Origin: Myxococcota bacterium
GTDB lineage: Bacteria > Myxococcota_A > UBA796 > JAFGLY01
Direction: 5' to 3'
DNA length: 64,000 nucleotides
Assembly: GCA_024276675.1 (NCBI GenBank)
Contig: JAJRWT010000032.1
Location: forward strand, 186,001 to 250,000
Position 1 is the first letter of the stretch; every line of letters starts with the position of its first letter. Under the pieces are notes generated by a model. The model saw nothing but the letters and a program-made list of their open reading frames with translations. It did not search any database and was not told where the DNA came from. Of the stretch, positions 1 through 7,874 are shown piece after piece. Both the position numbers and the translations under genes were made by a program.

Positions 1-141
1 GCCATTGCCCGAGAACTCGTGAACAAGGCGGGCGGCAGCATCGAGATCGCCAGTGAGGGCAACGGAACACAAGTACTCGTTCGCTATCCCGGCGCAGTTC
101 AGGATACTCCTGGGTATCTCGACGCCACAGGAAACACGTGA
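1..141 (+). CDS. C-terminal end of a sensor histidine kinase (partial, 5-prime end outside window)
   Basis: The first 46 codons read in frame from base 1 to a TGA at 139-141. The peptide shows the end of a GHKL ATPase domain: a helix ending in ARELV, a GGSIEI strand, then GNGTQVLVRYP, which matches the usual G-T-x-V/F-x-x-x-x-P end of histidine kinase catalytic domains. The sensor, dimerisation and N-box regions lie upstream and cannot be seen. A TPR protein gene begins 16 bases after the stop on the same strand and may be co-transcribed. The family call rests on this short tail only. Confidence 0.6.
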   Translation, partial: AIARELVNKAGGSIEIASEGNGTQVLVRYPGAVQDTPGYLDATGNT

Positions 142-157
142 TCTCGGGGAACACACG

Positions 158-745
158 ATGCCACACACTCCCAAAACCCGGTCCCCCAGGCTTCCACCAT
201 TGAGCACCGCCGAAGAAGAAGCACAGTCCCAAACGAACCAGGGCGAAGACTTTCCTTCCATACTATCAGAGGATCCGGAGCTTCACCTGGAGTCCCTGGG
301 AGAGCGCTTCATGCAGGCTCTGGACTTGATCCGGAATGCACAGATTGAAGAGGCTCGGGAAGCCCTCCGGGAAATATTGGCGACAGAACCCCGACTGCCG
401 GAGCCCAGGATCGAGCTGGCTCGAATCTTTCTCCAGGAAGGTGACCTGGAACAAGCAGAAGCCCAGGCCCGGATTTCACTGGAGCTGCTGGAAAAGGGCG
501 GGCGATGGAATCTTGATATTTCCATGGCATCCATGATGGGACTGGCCCACGGGCTGTTGGCCGAAGCCATTCGCCAGAAATCTGAAAGCGATGCAATAGT
601 CATGCATGATCCGCAGCAGATCTGGGAGTTGACCCGCCAGGCCTATCACCACTTCAAGCGAGCAGCAGACCTGGATCCGGATAACGAGCACGCAAGATAC
701 TATGCCTTCCACCTGGGTCTCGAGATCTCGCAGCCAGTGCACTGA
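158..745 (+). CDS. Tetratricopeptide-repeat protein
   Basis: A 195-residue protein without signal peptide. Residues 1-45 are polar and low in complexity. The rest is made of amphipathic helix pairs with TPR spacing of small and aromatic residues: one near 57-85 (ALDLIRNAQIEEAREALREIL), one near 88-120 (ELARIFLQEGDLEQAEAQAR) and one near the C-terminus (AYHHFKRAADLDPDNEHA). Such proteins are usually protein-interaction scaffolds; no enzyme motif is visible. An upstream in-frame ATG at 53 was rejected because it overlaps the kinase tail, whereas ATG 158 follows a GGGGA ribosome-binding sequence. Its place directly behind a histidine kinase gene suggests, but does not prove, a link to that signalling system. 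Confidence 0.7.
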   Translation: MPHTPKTRSPRLPPLSTAEEEAQSQTNQGEDFPSILSEDPELHLESLGERFMQALDLIRNAQIEEAREALREILATEPRLPEPRIELARIFLQEGDLEQAEAQARISLELLEKGGRWNLDISMASMMGLAHGLLAEAIRQKSESDAIVMHDPQQIWELTRQAYHHFKRAADLDPDNEHARYYAFHLGLEISQPVH

Positions 746-850
746 CAAGAACAGAGTCTCTGTCTAGTTCCCATCCGGAAAGTGCGGACCGAGCCGGAGC
801 GAGTAGCTTTCGAGCCAGGTACGTCCGGGCAACCCGCCGGAATAGCAGCG

Positions 851-1789
851 CTATTTCAAGCGCTTGCCCGGGTGCGCCTGGCGAAGGAATGGGCCGCTCC
901 TGCGATGGGAGCAGTTTCCGGATGGGAACTGTCCAGCTTCCATCTGTTTTGCTTCCGTCCACAGTTCCTCCAGGACATCCAGCGGTTCTTCGTGGAGTGA
1001 CAAGCCCCGTCGCTCCGCCAGGGCTTCCAGGCGACGGAATCTTTTTTCGAAACGAACACTGGCAGCGCGCAGGGCGTCTTCCGGGCACAGCCCCAGAAAC
1101 CGCCCCATGTTGGCCAAGGCCAGCATTGCATCGCCATACTCATGGGCTATGGCCTGGGCCCGCCCCGAAGCGACTGCTTCGTCCAACTCCGCCAGTTCCT
1201 CGTCCACCTTGTGGCGGACTCCCTGGAGGTCGGGCCAATCGAAACCCACTCTACTGACCTTTTCACCCACTCGGGCCGCGCGGAGCAAGGCGGGCAGGGT
1301 TGGAGGGATCCCGTCCAACGAGGAACTATCATCCCCACGTTCCAAGGCCTTCTGCGCTTCCCACCAGGCGGATGATCCTGGTTGCGCCCCGGAGTTTCTG
1401 CTCCCGCCCGGTCCGGGACCCTGTTGGCACCCTCCAGAGGGGGCTTCGCGCTTCCCACCTCGTGCCGGTGGGCCGAACAGATTGGGATGCCGACGAACCA
1501 TCTTTGCGATGATCCCCCGTACAACCTGCTCCATGTCGTAATGCCCCGATTCATGAGCAATCTGGGCGTGAATGACGATATGAAAGAGCAAATCTCCCAG
1601 TTCGCTGCACTGGGCCTGGGCTGATCCTCGCTTCATTGCTTCCTGCACTTCATAGGCTTCTTCGATGAGGTAGGGCAGCAAGGAGCGATGTGTCTGGGCC
1701 CGATCCCATGGACAACCCACATCGCTCCGCAAACGGGCCACCAACTCTACCAACTCTTCCAGGGAGCAGCGGTTTCCAGGAACATTCAT
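851..1789 (-). CDS. mazG: Nucleoside triphosphate pyrophosphohydrolase MazG
   Basis: MazG hydrolyses (d)NTPs to the monophosphate and pyrophosphate, clearing non-canonical nucleotides in the cytosol. The 312-residue product has the tandem MazG layout: an N-terminal domain with CPWDRAQTH, LIEEAYEV and the ELGDLLFHIV metal-binding helix, and a C-terminal domain with VGFDWPD, KVDEELAELDEA and HEYGDAMLALAN. E. coli MazG is 263 residues; the excess is mainly a Gly/Pro/Ser-rich linker of about 40 residues between the domains (after HPNLFG) and a basic tail of about 25. The ATG at 1789 follows GGAG by 6 bases; the frame stays open upstream, but that part does not resemble MazG. It is divergent from the kinase gene and convergent with the TPR gene. 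Confidence 0.93.
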   Translation of the reverse strand: MNVPGNRCSLEELVELVARLRSDVGCPWDRAQTHRSLLPYLIEEAYEVQEAMKRGSAQAQCSELGDLLFHIVIHAQIAHESGHYDMEQVVRGIIAKMVRRHPNLFGPPARGGKREAPSGGCQQGPGPGGSRNSGAQPGSSAWWEAQKALERGDDSSSLDGIPPTLPALLRAARVGEKVSRVGFDWPDLQGVRHKVDEELAELDEAVASGRAQAIAHEYGDAMLALANMGRFLGLCPEDALRAASVRFEKRFRRLEALAERRGLSLHEEPLDVLEELWTEAKQMEAGQFPSGNCSHRRSGPFLRQAHPGKRLK

Positions 1790-2036
1790 GGTTTCTCCGG
1801 CCCATGCGGGTTCAGGAAAGACAAGCTCGAACAGCCGGACAGCTTGCAGGGTCAGGAAGCGCCAGCCCAGGTAGGATGAGGATTGCGTTAGCTTGTCACA
1901 TGGCTTCGTCCCCCACAGTACTGCCACCTTTGCACACGGAGGGGTTATATCGCATTCAGAGTTAGTGTCCGGCGTGCAGCGAGTCGGCTCAAAGAACAGG
2001 TTCCGCGGCAGCAAACTACCCCGAACGGAGAACACT
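1790..2036. promoter_or_regulatory. Divergent intergenic region between mazG and the Ser/Thr kinase gene
   Basis: 247 bases between two divergent start codons, so promoters for both genes should lie here. The best -10-like hexamer for the kinase is TTATAT at 1945-1950, without a clear -35 partner. A good Shine-Dalgarno GGAG at 2027-2030 precedes the GTG start at 2037. Nothing else was recognised. Confidence 0.35.
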
Positions 2037-3515
2037 GTGCCCCAACCGGACCAGCCGGAAGTCTTCGGAAAATACCACCTGCTTGAAAAAATCGCGACTG
2101 GTGGCATGGCAGAGGTATATCGCGCCCGTTCATACGGGCTCGCCGGTTTCGAAAAAATCCTTGTCATTAAAAGGGTTCTGGACCATCTCGCCAAGGACGA
2201 AGAGTTCATCCACTTGTTCGTGGACGAAGCCAGAATCGCGGTCGAGTTGATTCACGTGAACATCGTCCAGGTTTTCGAACTCGAGGAAATCAACGGTTCC
2301 TACTACATGGCGATGGAGTACGTACACGGCCTGGATCTCGCCAGGTTGTTGAGCAGGGCGAGGCATTCGGGCCCTTTCCCGATTCCCGCTGCTCTCTTCA
2401 TCGCTTGCGAAGTCCTGAAGGCGCTCCAATTCGCCCATGAACGAACGGATGAAAACGGTCATCCCCTGAACGTCGTTCACTGCGACATCTCACCGCAAAA
2501 CATTCTTGTCTCCTATGCCGGCGAAGTGAAGATCACCGACTTTGGCATCAGCCGGGCTGCTTTCCAGGCAAGCACCAGGCACAAGGTCGTGCGGGGCAAG
2601 TACGCCTACATGAGCCCCGAACAGGTGGAAGGTCGTAGCCTGGATGGCAGGAGCGACATCTTCAGCCTTGGAATCGTCTTGTGGGAGTTGATCGCGGGCC
2701 GGAGGCTGTTCAAGACCAGGAGCCGGGAAGAAACACTCAACAGGGTCAGAAGAGCAGAGGTACCAAGCCTCCGCGCCTACAGACCCCAGGTGAACGAGGC
2801 GCTGGAAGGCTTGCTGCTCAAGGCATTGGCCCGTCGTCCCGGGACTCGCTACTCCTGCGCCGGAGAGATGCTGGAGCAATTCACCTCCTTCATGGTGCGG
2901 GAGGGCTACCGGGCCACCAACAGCGATCTCTACACCTACATGAAAGCTGTCATAGAAGCGGCCAACAAGGTCCATGAAGGGAGCGGGCATGGATCCGCTT
3001 TGATCCCCAGGGCCATGCCGCCCAGTGCAACAGTGGTACTGGCAGCGGAAGCCACTCCTCCTCCCCGTTCCATCGCCGCACCAAAGGTGACCTTGCCTTC
3101 TCTCATGCAGCAATGGCTATCCATAGTCGCCGAATCCGATGGCGAGATATGGGAAAAGGGAGACGGCTCCATGTTGGTCGTCTGGATCGTCCGTTCAGGC
3201 CTTCGTGAGACCATCTCCCATGCCCTCACCACTACTCTGCACATGCAAAGAGTGACTCTGGCAGCCGGTTATCGCCTTTGCGCGGGAATCGCTCCAGGAG
3301 TTGCACGCTTGCAGAGCGACACACACCGTCCCTCCCCGGGCTGGGAATTGGCAGGACCGTTCTATCTCTCTCGCTGGATGATGAACCTGTCCGCCCACCG
3401 TGGCCGGATACTGCTCACCGAGGTAGGGCGTCGGCAGGTCACCGCCCCTACCACCATGTTGGGGAGGATCCCCATTGCCGGCAATCGCTACATCAATCTC
3501 TACGAGGTGGGGTAG
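2037..3515 (+). CDS. Eukaryotic-like Ser/Thr protein kinase with C-terminal cyclase-homology-like domain
   Basis: A 492-residue cytosolic kinase with no membrane segment. Kinase domain at about 12-290: glycine loop IATGGMAEVY (19-28), Lys45 in VIKRV, catalytic loop HCDISPQN (Asp150, Asn155), DFG (Asp168) and YMSPE (191-195). The HCD in place of HRD makes it a non-RD kinase, so activation-loop phosphorylation may not be needed. The last 120 residues (from about 370) resemble a class III nucleotide cyclase fold in outline: GDGSMLVVWIV, CAGIAPGVARL, GPFYLSRWMMNL, GRILLT and a GRIPI...NLYEV end. The usual catalytic metal Asp residues are not evident, so it may only sense or regulate. The start is GTG 2037 with GGAG 6 bases before; an in-frame ATG at 1893 has no such site. 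Confidence 0.85.
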   Translation: MPQPDQPEVFGKYHLLEKIATGGMAEVYRARSYGLAGFEKILVIKRVLDHLAKDEEFIHLFVDEARIAVELIHVNIVQVFELEEINGSYYMAMEYVHGLDLARLLSRARHSGPFPIPAALFIACEVLKALQFAHERTDENGHPLNVVHCDISPQNILVSYAGEVKITDFGISRAAFQASTRHKVVRGKYAYMSPEQVEGRSLDGRSDIFSLGIVLWELIAGRRLFKTRSREETLNRVRRAEVPSLRAYRPQVNEALEGLLLKALARRPGTRYSCAGEMLEQFTSFMVREGYRATNSDLYTYMKAVIEAANKVHEGSGHGSALIPRAMPPSATVVLAAEATPPPRSIAAPKVTLPSLMQQWLSIVAESDGEIWEKGDGSMLVVWIVRSGLRETISHALTTTLHMQRVTLAAGYRLCAGIAPGVARLQSDTHRPSPGWELAGPFYLSRWMMNLSAHRGRILLTEVGRRQVTAPTTMLGRIPIAGNRYINLYEVG

Positions 3516-3653
3516 GGGCGAGCCATTCATCGGCGCAGCTTCCAGAACAGAGATCCCCCCGGGCGAGCCGTCTCCGAACTTTTTCTCTGAAGTTTTCGGT
3601 CGCTCCACCGTCAAGGTTCCAAGGAATAGAACCATCCTGACTGGGAACCCAAC

Positions 3654-4340
3654 ATGAACGGTCTGTTCAAACGCTTGATTCAGCCAGCGCTGGCCCTGGC
3701 GATGCTCATGAACCTCCATGTTGCCCAGAGCCTGGTGTTTGATGAACCCATCGACCATCTACGAATTCGCTGGACCAACGGCGCAGTAAAAATTCTTCCC
3801 TCGGAGTCACGAACGACCACTGTGGCTTTGAAGGCATGGGGCCCGGAGGCGCTGTTCTCATTCTCGTCACGTTCCCAGGAGGGGTTTCTCATATTGGAGT
3901 TGCCGTGTCGGACTGCTCTTCCATGCGGAGGTGATCTGGAGGTCCGAACTCCACGAGCGGTCTCTGTCGACGTAGATCTCACCAGTGGGAGCGCTGTTCT
4001 CACAGGTCTGGCCGGCAAGCTGACAGTGGTGCTGGGCAAGGGCAGCATAGTGGCCAGCAAGCTGCTCTCTCAGGACACGGTCGTGCAGGTGGCCAAGGGC
4101 AGGGTGGACGCCAGTTGGATCAAGATTCCGCGCCGCGTGGTAGCGGCATCTGCAATGGGCGATGTCCGCCTTCAAGTCCCCAACGCCACGTACAGTATTC
4201 TGGACCGAGCGGGGAACACCCAGGTGGATGGGGTCCTTTCCAGGCCGGAGTCCTCTCATACGATACAGGTTACTTCTCTTGGAGGAGCCGCGCTGGTGCA
4301 AGGCATCGACATGCCTCTCGTCGATGATCCAAGGGTATAG
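3654..4340 (+). CDS. Secreted DUF4097-like beta-strand repeat protein
   Basis: A 228-residue protein with an N-terminal signal peptide (hydrophobic LALAMLMNLHVAQS, cleavage probably near 25). The mature part is almost entirely short beta strands, alternating hydrophobic and polar residues with Gly/Asn turns (DLTSGSAVLTGLAGKLTV, GKGSIVASKLLSQ, GDVRLQVPNA). That is the pattern of DUF4097 or adhesin-like parallel beta-helix proteins, usually periplasmic or surface-located. No catalytic motif is seen. The gene sits 138 bases after the kinase gene and 127 bases before cmk, on the same strand. The ribosome-binding sequence is weak (GGGAA, 7 bases before ATG). Fold class is inferred from the pattern only. 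Confidence 0.6.
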   Translation: MNGLFKRLIQPALALAMLMNLHVAQSLVFDEPIDHLRIRWTNGAVKILPSESRTTTVALKAWGPEALFSFSSRSQEGFLILELPCRTALPCGGDLEVRTPRAVSVDVDLTSGSAVLTGLAGKLTVVLGKGSIVASKLLSQDTVVQVAKGRVDASWIKIPRRVVAASAMGDVRLQVPNATYSILDRAGNTQVDGVLSRPESSHTIQVTSLGGAALVQGIDMPLVDDPRV

Positions 4341-4467
4341 GGCCCCACCCGGGGAGCCGTCGGAAAAGCTCATTTCCAGTTCCCTTTCTGAAAGGCGGAC
4401 CGGGTGAAGACGCCTCCCGGACGGGAATGTTATATGATGCACGTCCCACCTCGCAAGGAGCATGGAA

Positions 4468-5163
4468 ATGGCGTCGACCCCCCCGGAGGCAAGGGCAGGA
4501 CTCAAGATCGCCGTGGACGGACCAGCGGCCTCAGGCAAGGGAACCGCGGCGCGCGCACTGGCAAAAGCACTGGGCTATACCTACGTCGATACCGGCACCC
4601 TGTATCGAACCCTGGCCTTGTTGGCGCTCGAACGTTCCATCGACCTTGACGACGAAGACGCAATACTATCCCTTGCTCATGACTTCTCACCGGACATGTC
4701 GTGGGAGGGCGATGAAATCAGGGTAACGGTGGGCAATAGAGACGTCACCGCCCTGATCCGCACCGAGTCCATGGGCTCGGCAGCATCGAAAATTGCGGCC
4801 CATCAGGGCGTGCGGCTCGCCCTGTTGGGTTCCCAGCGTCGGATGGCCGCCGGAGGGGGAGTGGTCATGGACGGCCGAGACATCGGCAGCGTCGTCCTGC
4901 CAGATGCCGATCTCAAGGTCTACTTGGACGCTTCTACCGAATCCAGGGCGCATCGTCGAGAATTGGAGATGCGAAAGGTCGGTATTACAAGGAGTATTGC
5001 CGAGATTCGCAAAGACATGGAAAGCAGGGACAGAATGGATCGCGAGCGAAAGGTGGCTCCCTTGATACGGCTGCCTGAAGCAGTATACATCGACAGTACA
5101 GACCTAACGCCGGAACAGGTGGTCCAGGCCATCATCGTAGAAGCAAGGGCAAGGGGCGCTTGA
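4468..5163 (+). CDS. cmk: Cytidylate kinase
   Basis: CMP kinase phosphorylates CMP and dCMP with ATP in pyrimidine nucleotide synthesis and salvage, in the cytosol. The 231-residue product is of normal length. It shows the P-loop GPAASGKGT (18-26), the substrate motif YVDTGTLYRTLA, the GSAASKIAAHQGVR helix, VMDGRDIGSVVLPDADLKVYL with the conserved Asp/Arg pair, and the RxxD lid segment near ESRDRMDRER. Two ATGs lie close together, at 4462 and 4468; AAGGAG at 4455-4460 is 7 bases before 4468 but only 1 base before 4462, so 4468 was chosen. Its position upstream of rpsA is a widely conserved arrangement. Confidence 0.96.
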   Translation: MASTPPEARAGLKIAVDGPAASGKGTAARALAKALGYTYVDTGTLYRTLALLALERSIDLDDEDAILSLAHDFSPDMSWEGDEIRVTVGNRDVTALIRTESMGSAASKIAAHQGVRLALLGSQRRMAAGGGVVMDGRDIGSVVLPDADLKVYLDASTESRAHRRELEMRKVGITRSIAEIRKDMESRDRMDRERKVAPLIRLPEAVYIDSTDLTPEQVVQAIIVEARARGA

Positions 5164-5196
5164 CAGCCCACCGGTCACGCTTTGTCACACGGGAGG

Positions 5197-5225
5197 TTGA
5201 CGTCTTCCCGTACACTGGATAACTC
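5197..5225 (+). promoter_or_regulatory. Candidate sigma-70-type promoter for rpsA
   Basis: TTGACG (5197-5202) and TAACTC (5220-5225) are separated by 17 bases, inside the 240-base cmk-rpsA gap. The -35 matches consensus in five of six bases, the -10 is poor. It would give rpsA a leader of about 170 bases. Prediction by eye only. Confidence 0.3.
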
Positions 5226-5403
5226 CGCGCGCCTGGTACTAGTGCTGAAAGTGTGCTCAAGGCAGGGCATCCCAGCCTGGAGTCTACCCGAATCTACGAG
5301 AACCACCGAGGCATTTCCGGGAAGGGCCTGGAAAACCGTCTCAAACAACCCTGTCAGCTAAACAACCCCCGGGGATTCACCCTGGGAAGGCGAGCCTTTT
5401 TCC

Positions 5404-7269
5404 ATGACCATCGAGCAACTCTCATTCGAACGAAAGAAGGAACTATCTCCCACCGAACTGGATCGTGAAACCTTCAAGGCACTCTTCGATCAGGCCCTGG
5501 AAGCCAGCGACATCAAGGAGCAATCGGTCGTAAGCGGGAAGATAATCGAAATTCAAGACGACTACGTCACAATCGACATTGGCTACAAGGCGGAAGGCTC
5601 CATTCCTCGTAGAGAGTTCATCTCCCCCGAAGGAGAACTTACGATCCAGGCTGGAGACCAGGTGGACGTCTACCTGGACACCATGGACGAAGAGCATGGA
5701 AGGCTCATCCTCTCCAAGGAACGAGCTGATCTGATGAAGGCCTGGGAAGAGATCTCCAAGGCCGTGGAAAGGGATGAAGTCGTCAGCGGGGCAATCATCG
5801 CTCGGGTGAAAGGCGGTCTCCAGGTAGACATAGGGGTCAAGGCGTTCCTGCCCGGCTCCCAGGTGGACTTGAGACCAGTAAAAAACCTGGACAAGCTGCT
5901 GGGTGAGACCTTCGACTTCAAGATCATCAAGTTCAACAAGAAGCGGGGCAACATAGTACTCTCCAGGCGAGCCCTCCTGGAGCAGGAACGTGAAGCCAAG
6001 CGTTCAGAGACCATCAAGCGCCTGGAAGTGGGCAACATCATGGAAGGTGTGGTCAAGAATATCACCGACTACGGTGCTTTCGTGGACCTGGGGGGGATCG
6101 ACGGACTTCTTCACATCACCGACATGAGCTATGGCAGGATCAACCACCCCAGCGAGATGTTCGAAATCAGCCAGACCATAGAGGTCAAGATCTTGAAATT
6201 CGACAAGGATTCTCAACGCGTGAGTCTGGGCTTCAAGCAGATCAAGCCCGATCCCTGGGACGAAGTGGAATACAAGTACCCCGTTGGTGCAATCGTCCGG
6301 GGAAAGGTGGTTTCCATCCCCGACTACGGTGCTTTCGTAGAGTTGGAAGATGGCATCGAGGGCCTGGTGCATATCTCTGAAATGACATGGAACAAGCGGG
6401 TAAAACACCCCGGCAAACTCATCTCCATGGGAGACACGGTGGAAGCCAAGGTGCTGGGTGTGGACGTGGTGAACAAGCGCATCAGCCTGGGTATGCGCCA
6501 GTTGGAACCAAACCCCTGGGATCTGGTAGAGGAGCACTACCCCGTGGGCACCATCGTCAAGGGCAAGGTCCGGAACATCACCGACTTCGGCATCTTCGTG
6601 GGAATCGAAGAGGGGATCGATGGCCTGGTACATATTTCGGATTTGTCCTGGAGCCAGCGGATCAAACATCCCAGCGACAAGTTCAAGAGGGGTGACATGG
6701 TAGAGGCTCGAGTCCTCAACATAGACAAGAACGCCGAGCGTTTTTCCCTGGGTATCAGGCAACTCTCCGAAGACCCCTGGTTGTCCGTTCACTCCCGCTA
6801 CTTCCTTGGTCAGATCATCCAGGGTGTCGTGGTTCACAAGGTGGATTTCGGTGTCTTCATGGAAATCGAAGAAGGCGTAGAAGGTCTGGTTCATTTCTCC
6901 GAGTTGGCCTACCACGGCGACGACTGGTCGGAGAACTACAAGGTGGGGCAAAGAATCATTGCCGAAATAATCAATATCGACCACCATGATCGCAAGATCA
7001 GCCTTTCCGAGAAGGGTGCAGAGGAACGCAACGTCGATGCGGAGAGTGTCTCCGAGTTTCTGGCTCACCAGGGAGAATCCTCCACCCGTCTCGGTGACAT
7101 CATGGGCGACCTTTCCAGGAAGCTCTCTTCCGAAGACTTCCAGGGTGAAGAAGAAGCCAAGCAAGCAGATGCCAAGAAGGCAAAGGACCAGCCGGCAGAA
7201 GCCAGGCAGCCAGACGGTAGAACGCCAGAGGATGAGCCAGGAACCACCGAATCTGAAGGGAACGAGTGA
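5404..7269 (+). CDS. rpsA: 30S ribosomal protein S1
   Basis: S1 binds mRNA on the small ribosomal subunit and helps start translation on weak sites. The 621-residue product carries six S1 (OB-fold) RNA-binding repeats, beginning near residues 40, 123, 211, 296, 383 and 470; repeats 3-6 show the classic pattern G-x-V-x-x-I-x-D-Y/F-G-A/I-F-V, then LVHISE/D. Residues 555-621 form a charged Glu/Lys/Pro-rich tail that makes the protein longer than E. coli S1 (557). It is followed by lapA-like and DsbA-like genes. The closest purine-rich sequence (GGGAAGG) is 13 bases before the ATG, too far for a normal Shine-Dalgarno; E. coli rpsA also lacks a strong one. Confidence 0.97.
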   Translation: MTIEQLSFERKKELSPTELDRETFKALFDQALEASDIKEQSVVSGKIIEIQDDYVTIDIGYKAEGSIPRREFISPEGELTIQAGDQVDVYLDTMDEEHGRLILSKERADLMKAWEEISKAVERDEVVSGAIIARVKGGLQVDIGVKAFLPGSQVDLRPVKNLDKLLGETFDFKIIKFNKKRGNIVLSRRALLEQEREAKRSETIKRLEVGNIMEGVVKNITDYGAFVDLGGIDGLLHITDMSYGRINHPSEMFEISQTIEVKILKFDKDSQRVSLGFKQIKPDPWDEVEYKYPVGAIVRGKVVSIPDYGAFVELEDGIEGLVHISEMTWNKRVKHPGKLISMGDTVEAKVLGVDVVNKRISLGMRQLEPNPWDLVEEHYPVGTIVKGKVRNITDFGIFVGIEEGIDGLVHISDLSWSQRIKHPSDKFKRGDMVEARVLNIDKNAERFSLGIRQLSEDPWLSVHSRYFLGQIIQGVVVHKVDFGVFMEIEEGVEGLVHFSELAYHGDDWSENYKVGQRIIAEIINIDHHDRKISLSEKGAEERNVDAESVSEFLAHQGESSTRLGDIMGDLSRKLSSEDFQGEEEAKQADAKKAKDQPAEARQPDGRTPEDEPGTTESEGNE

Positions 7270-7571
7270 TCTCCCACCCAGGAGGTCGGCGCAGTTTCGA
7301 ATTCTCGACGGATTGCTCATCGCTTCCGAACCGGCCTTGCCTCGCAATTACCGTGGGCACGGCCACCGGGCACTTGCGAATCCAGGAGTAGCCCTCGTAA
7401 CGCACTTACAAGTCCACCCATGGGCTCGCGTTGGCGGTGCGATCTGCTCTCTTTCCTGATGGCTCCCAGGTAGTTATACATGTGGCAATCCTTGCCGGCG
7501 GCTGCAACTTCCGGTAAAGGCCGCTTCAAGGGGAGCCAATGGCTCTGCATTCTTGAACGAGGAGAGCTTTC
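7270..7571 (+). other. Intergenic region rpsA to lapA-like gene
   Basis: 302 bases without a supported gene. A GTTATAC at about 7472 could be a -10 element for the following gene, but no convincing -35 is seen. A good ribosome-binding sequence GAGGAG lies at 7559-7564. The string GTTTCGAATTC near 7291 resembles a tRNA T-loop but no tRNA can be folded around it. No terminator hairpin with a T-run was found after rpsA. Confidence 0.3.
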
Positions 7572-7862
7572 ATGTGGTCGATGCGAAACCTGTTTACCTT
7601 GTTGGTCCTGCTGTTCGTGGCTTTCGTCTTGGCTCTTTTCCTGGTCCAGAACCACTCGAGAACAAGTGACCTGTCCCTGGACCTGGTATTCGTAGCCTGG
7701 CACCTCGCTCGTCCGATACCAGTCGCTGTTCTGGCTCTGGGTTCTCTCATCGTGGGTTTCCTGCTGGGTTACGTTTCAGGATACCGGAAACGGGGAGCAT
7801 TGGAACGAAAGATCGCCTCCAAAAGTGCCCCCTCCTTTGATCAAAAGAACGCATGGTCCTGA
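7572..7862 (+). CDS. LapA-domain (DUF1049) inner-membrane protein
   Basis: A 96-residue protein with two transmembrane helices, at about 5-24 (NLFTLLVLLFVAFVLALFLV) and 47-67 (IPVAVLALGSLIVGFLLGYV), joined by a short QNHS...LDLVF segment, then a basic cytoplasmic tail. The QN after helix 1 and the PV...G...G..LG pattern in helix 2 are typical of LapA/YciS proteins. In E. coli LapA works with LapB to control lipopolysaccharide synthesis through FtsH and LpxC; that role is family knowledge and no lapB is visible here. ATG 7572 lies 7 bases after GAGGAG. The stop almost touches the next gene, so the two are probably co-translated. Confidence 0.75.
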   Translation: MWSMRNLFTLLVLLFVAFVLALFLVQNHSRTSDLSLDLVFVAWHLARPIPVAVLALGSLIVGFLLGYVSGYRKRGALERKIASKSAPSFDQKNAWS

Positions 7863-7874
7863 ATGGAGACTTCC

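Noticed and set aside
753..763. Short palindrome CAGAGTCTCTG between the TPR gene and mazG
   Set aside because: The loop would be a single base and no T-run follows, so it is not a terminator.
7285..7305. GTTTCGAATTC resembling a tRNA T-loop
   Set aside because: No acceptor stem, anticodon arm or CCA partner can be placed around it.
6004..7347. 447-codon open frame on the - strand
   Set aside because: It is antisense to rpsA and mirrors the S1 repeats, so it is a shadow.
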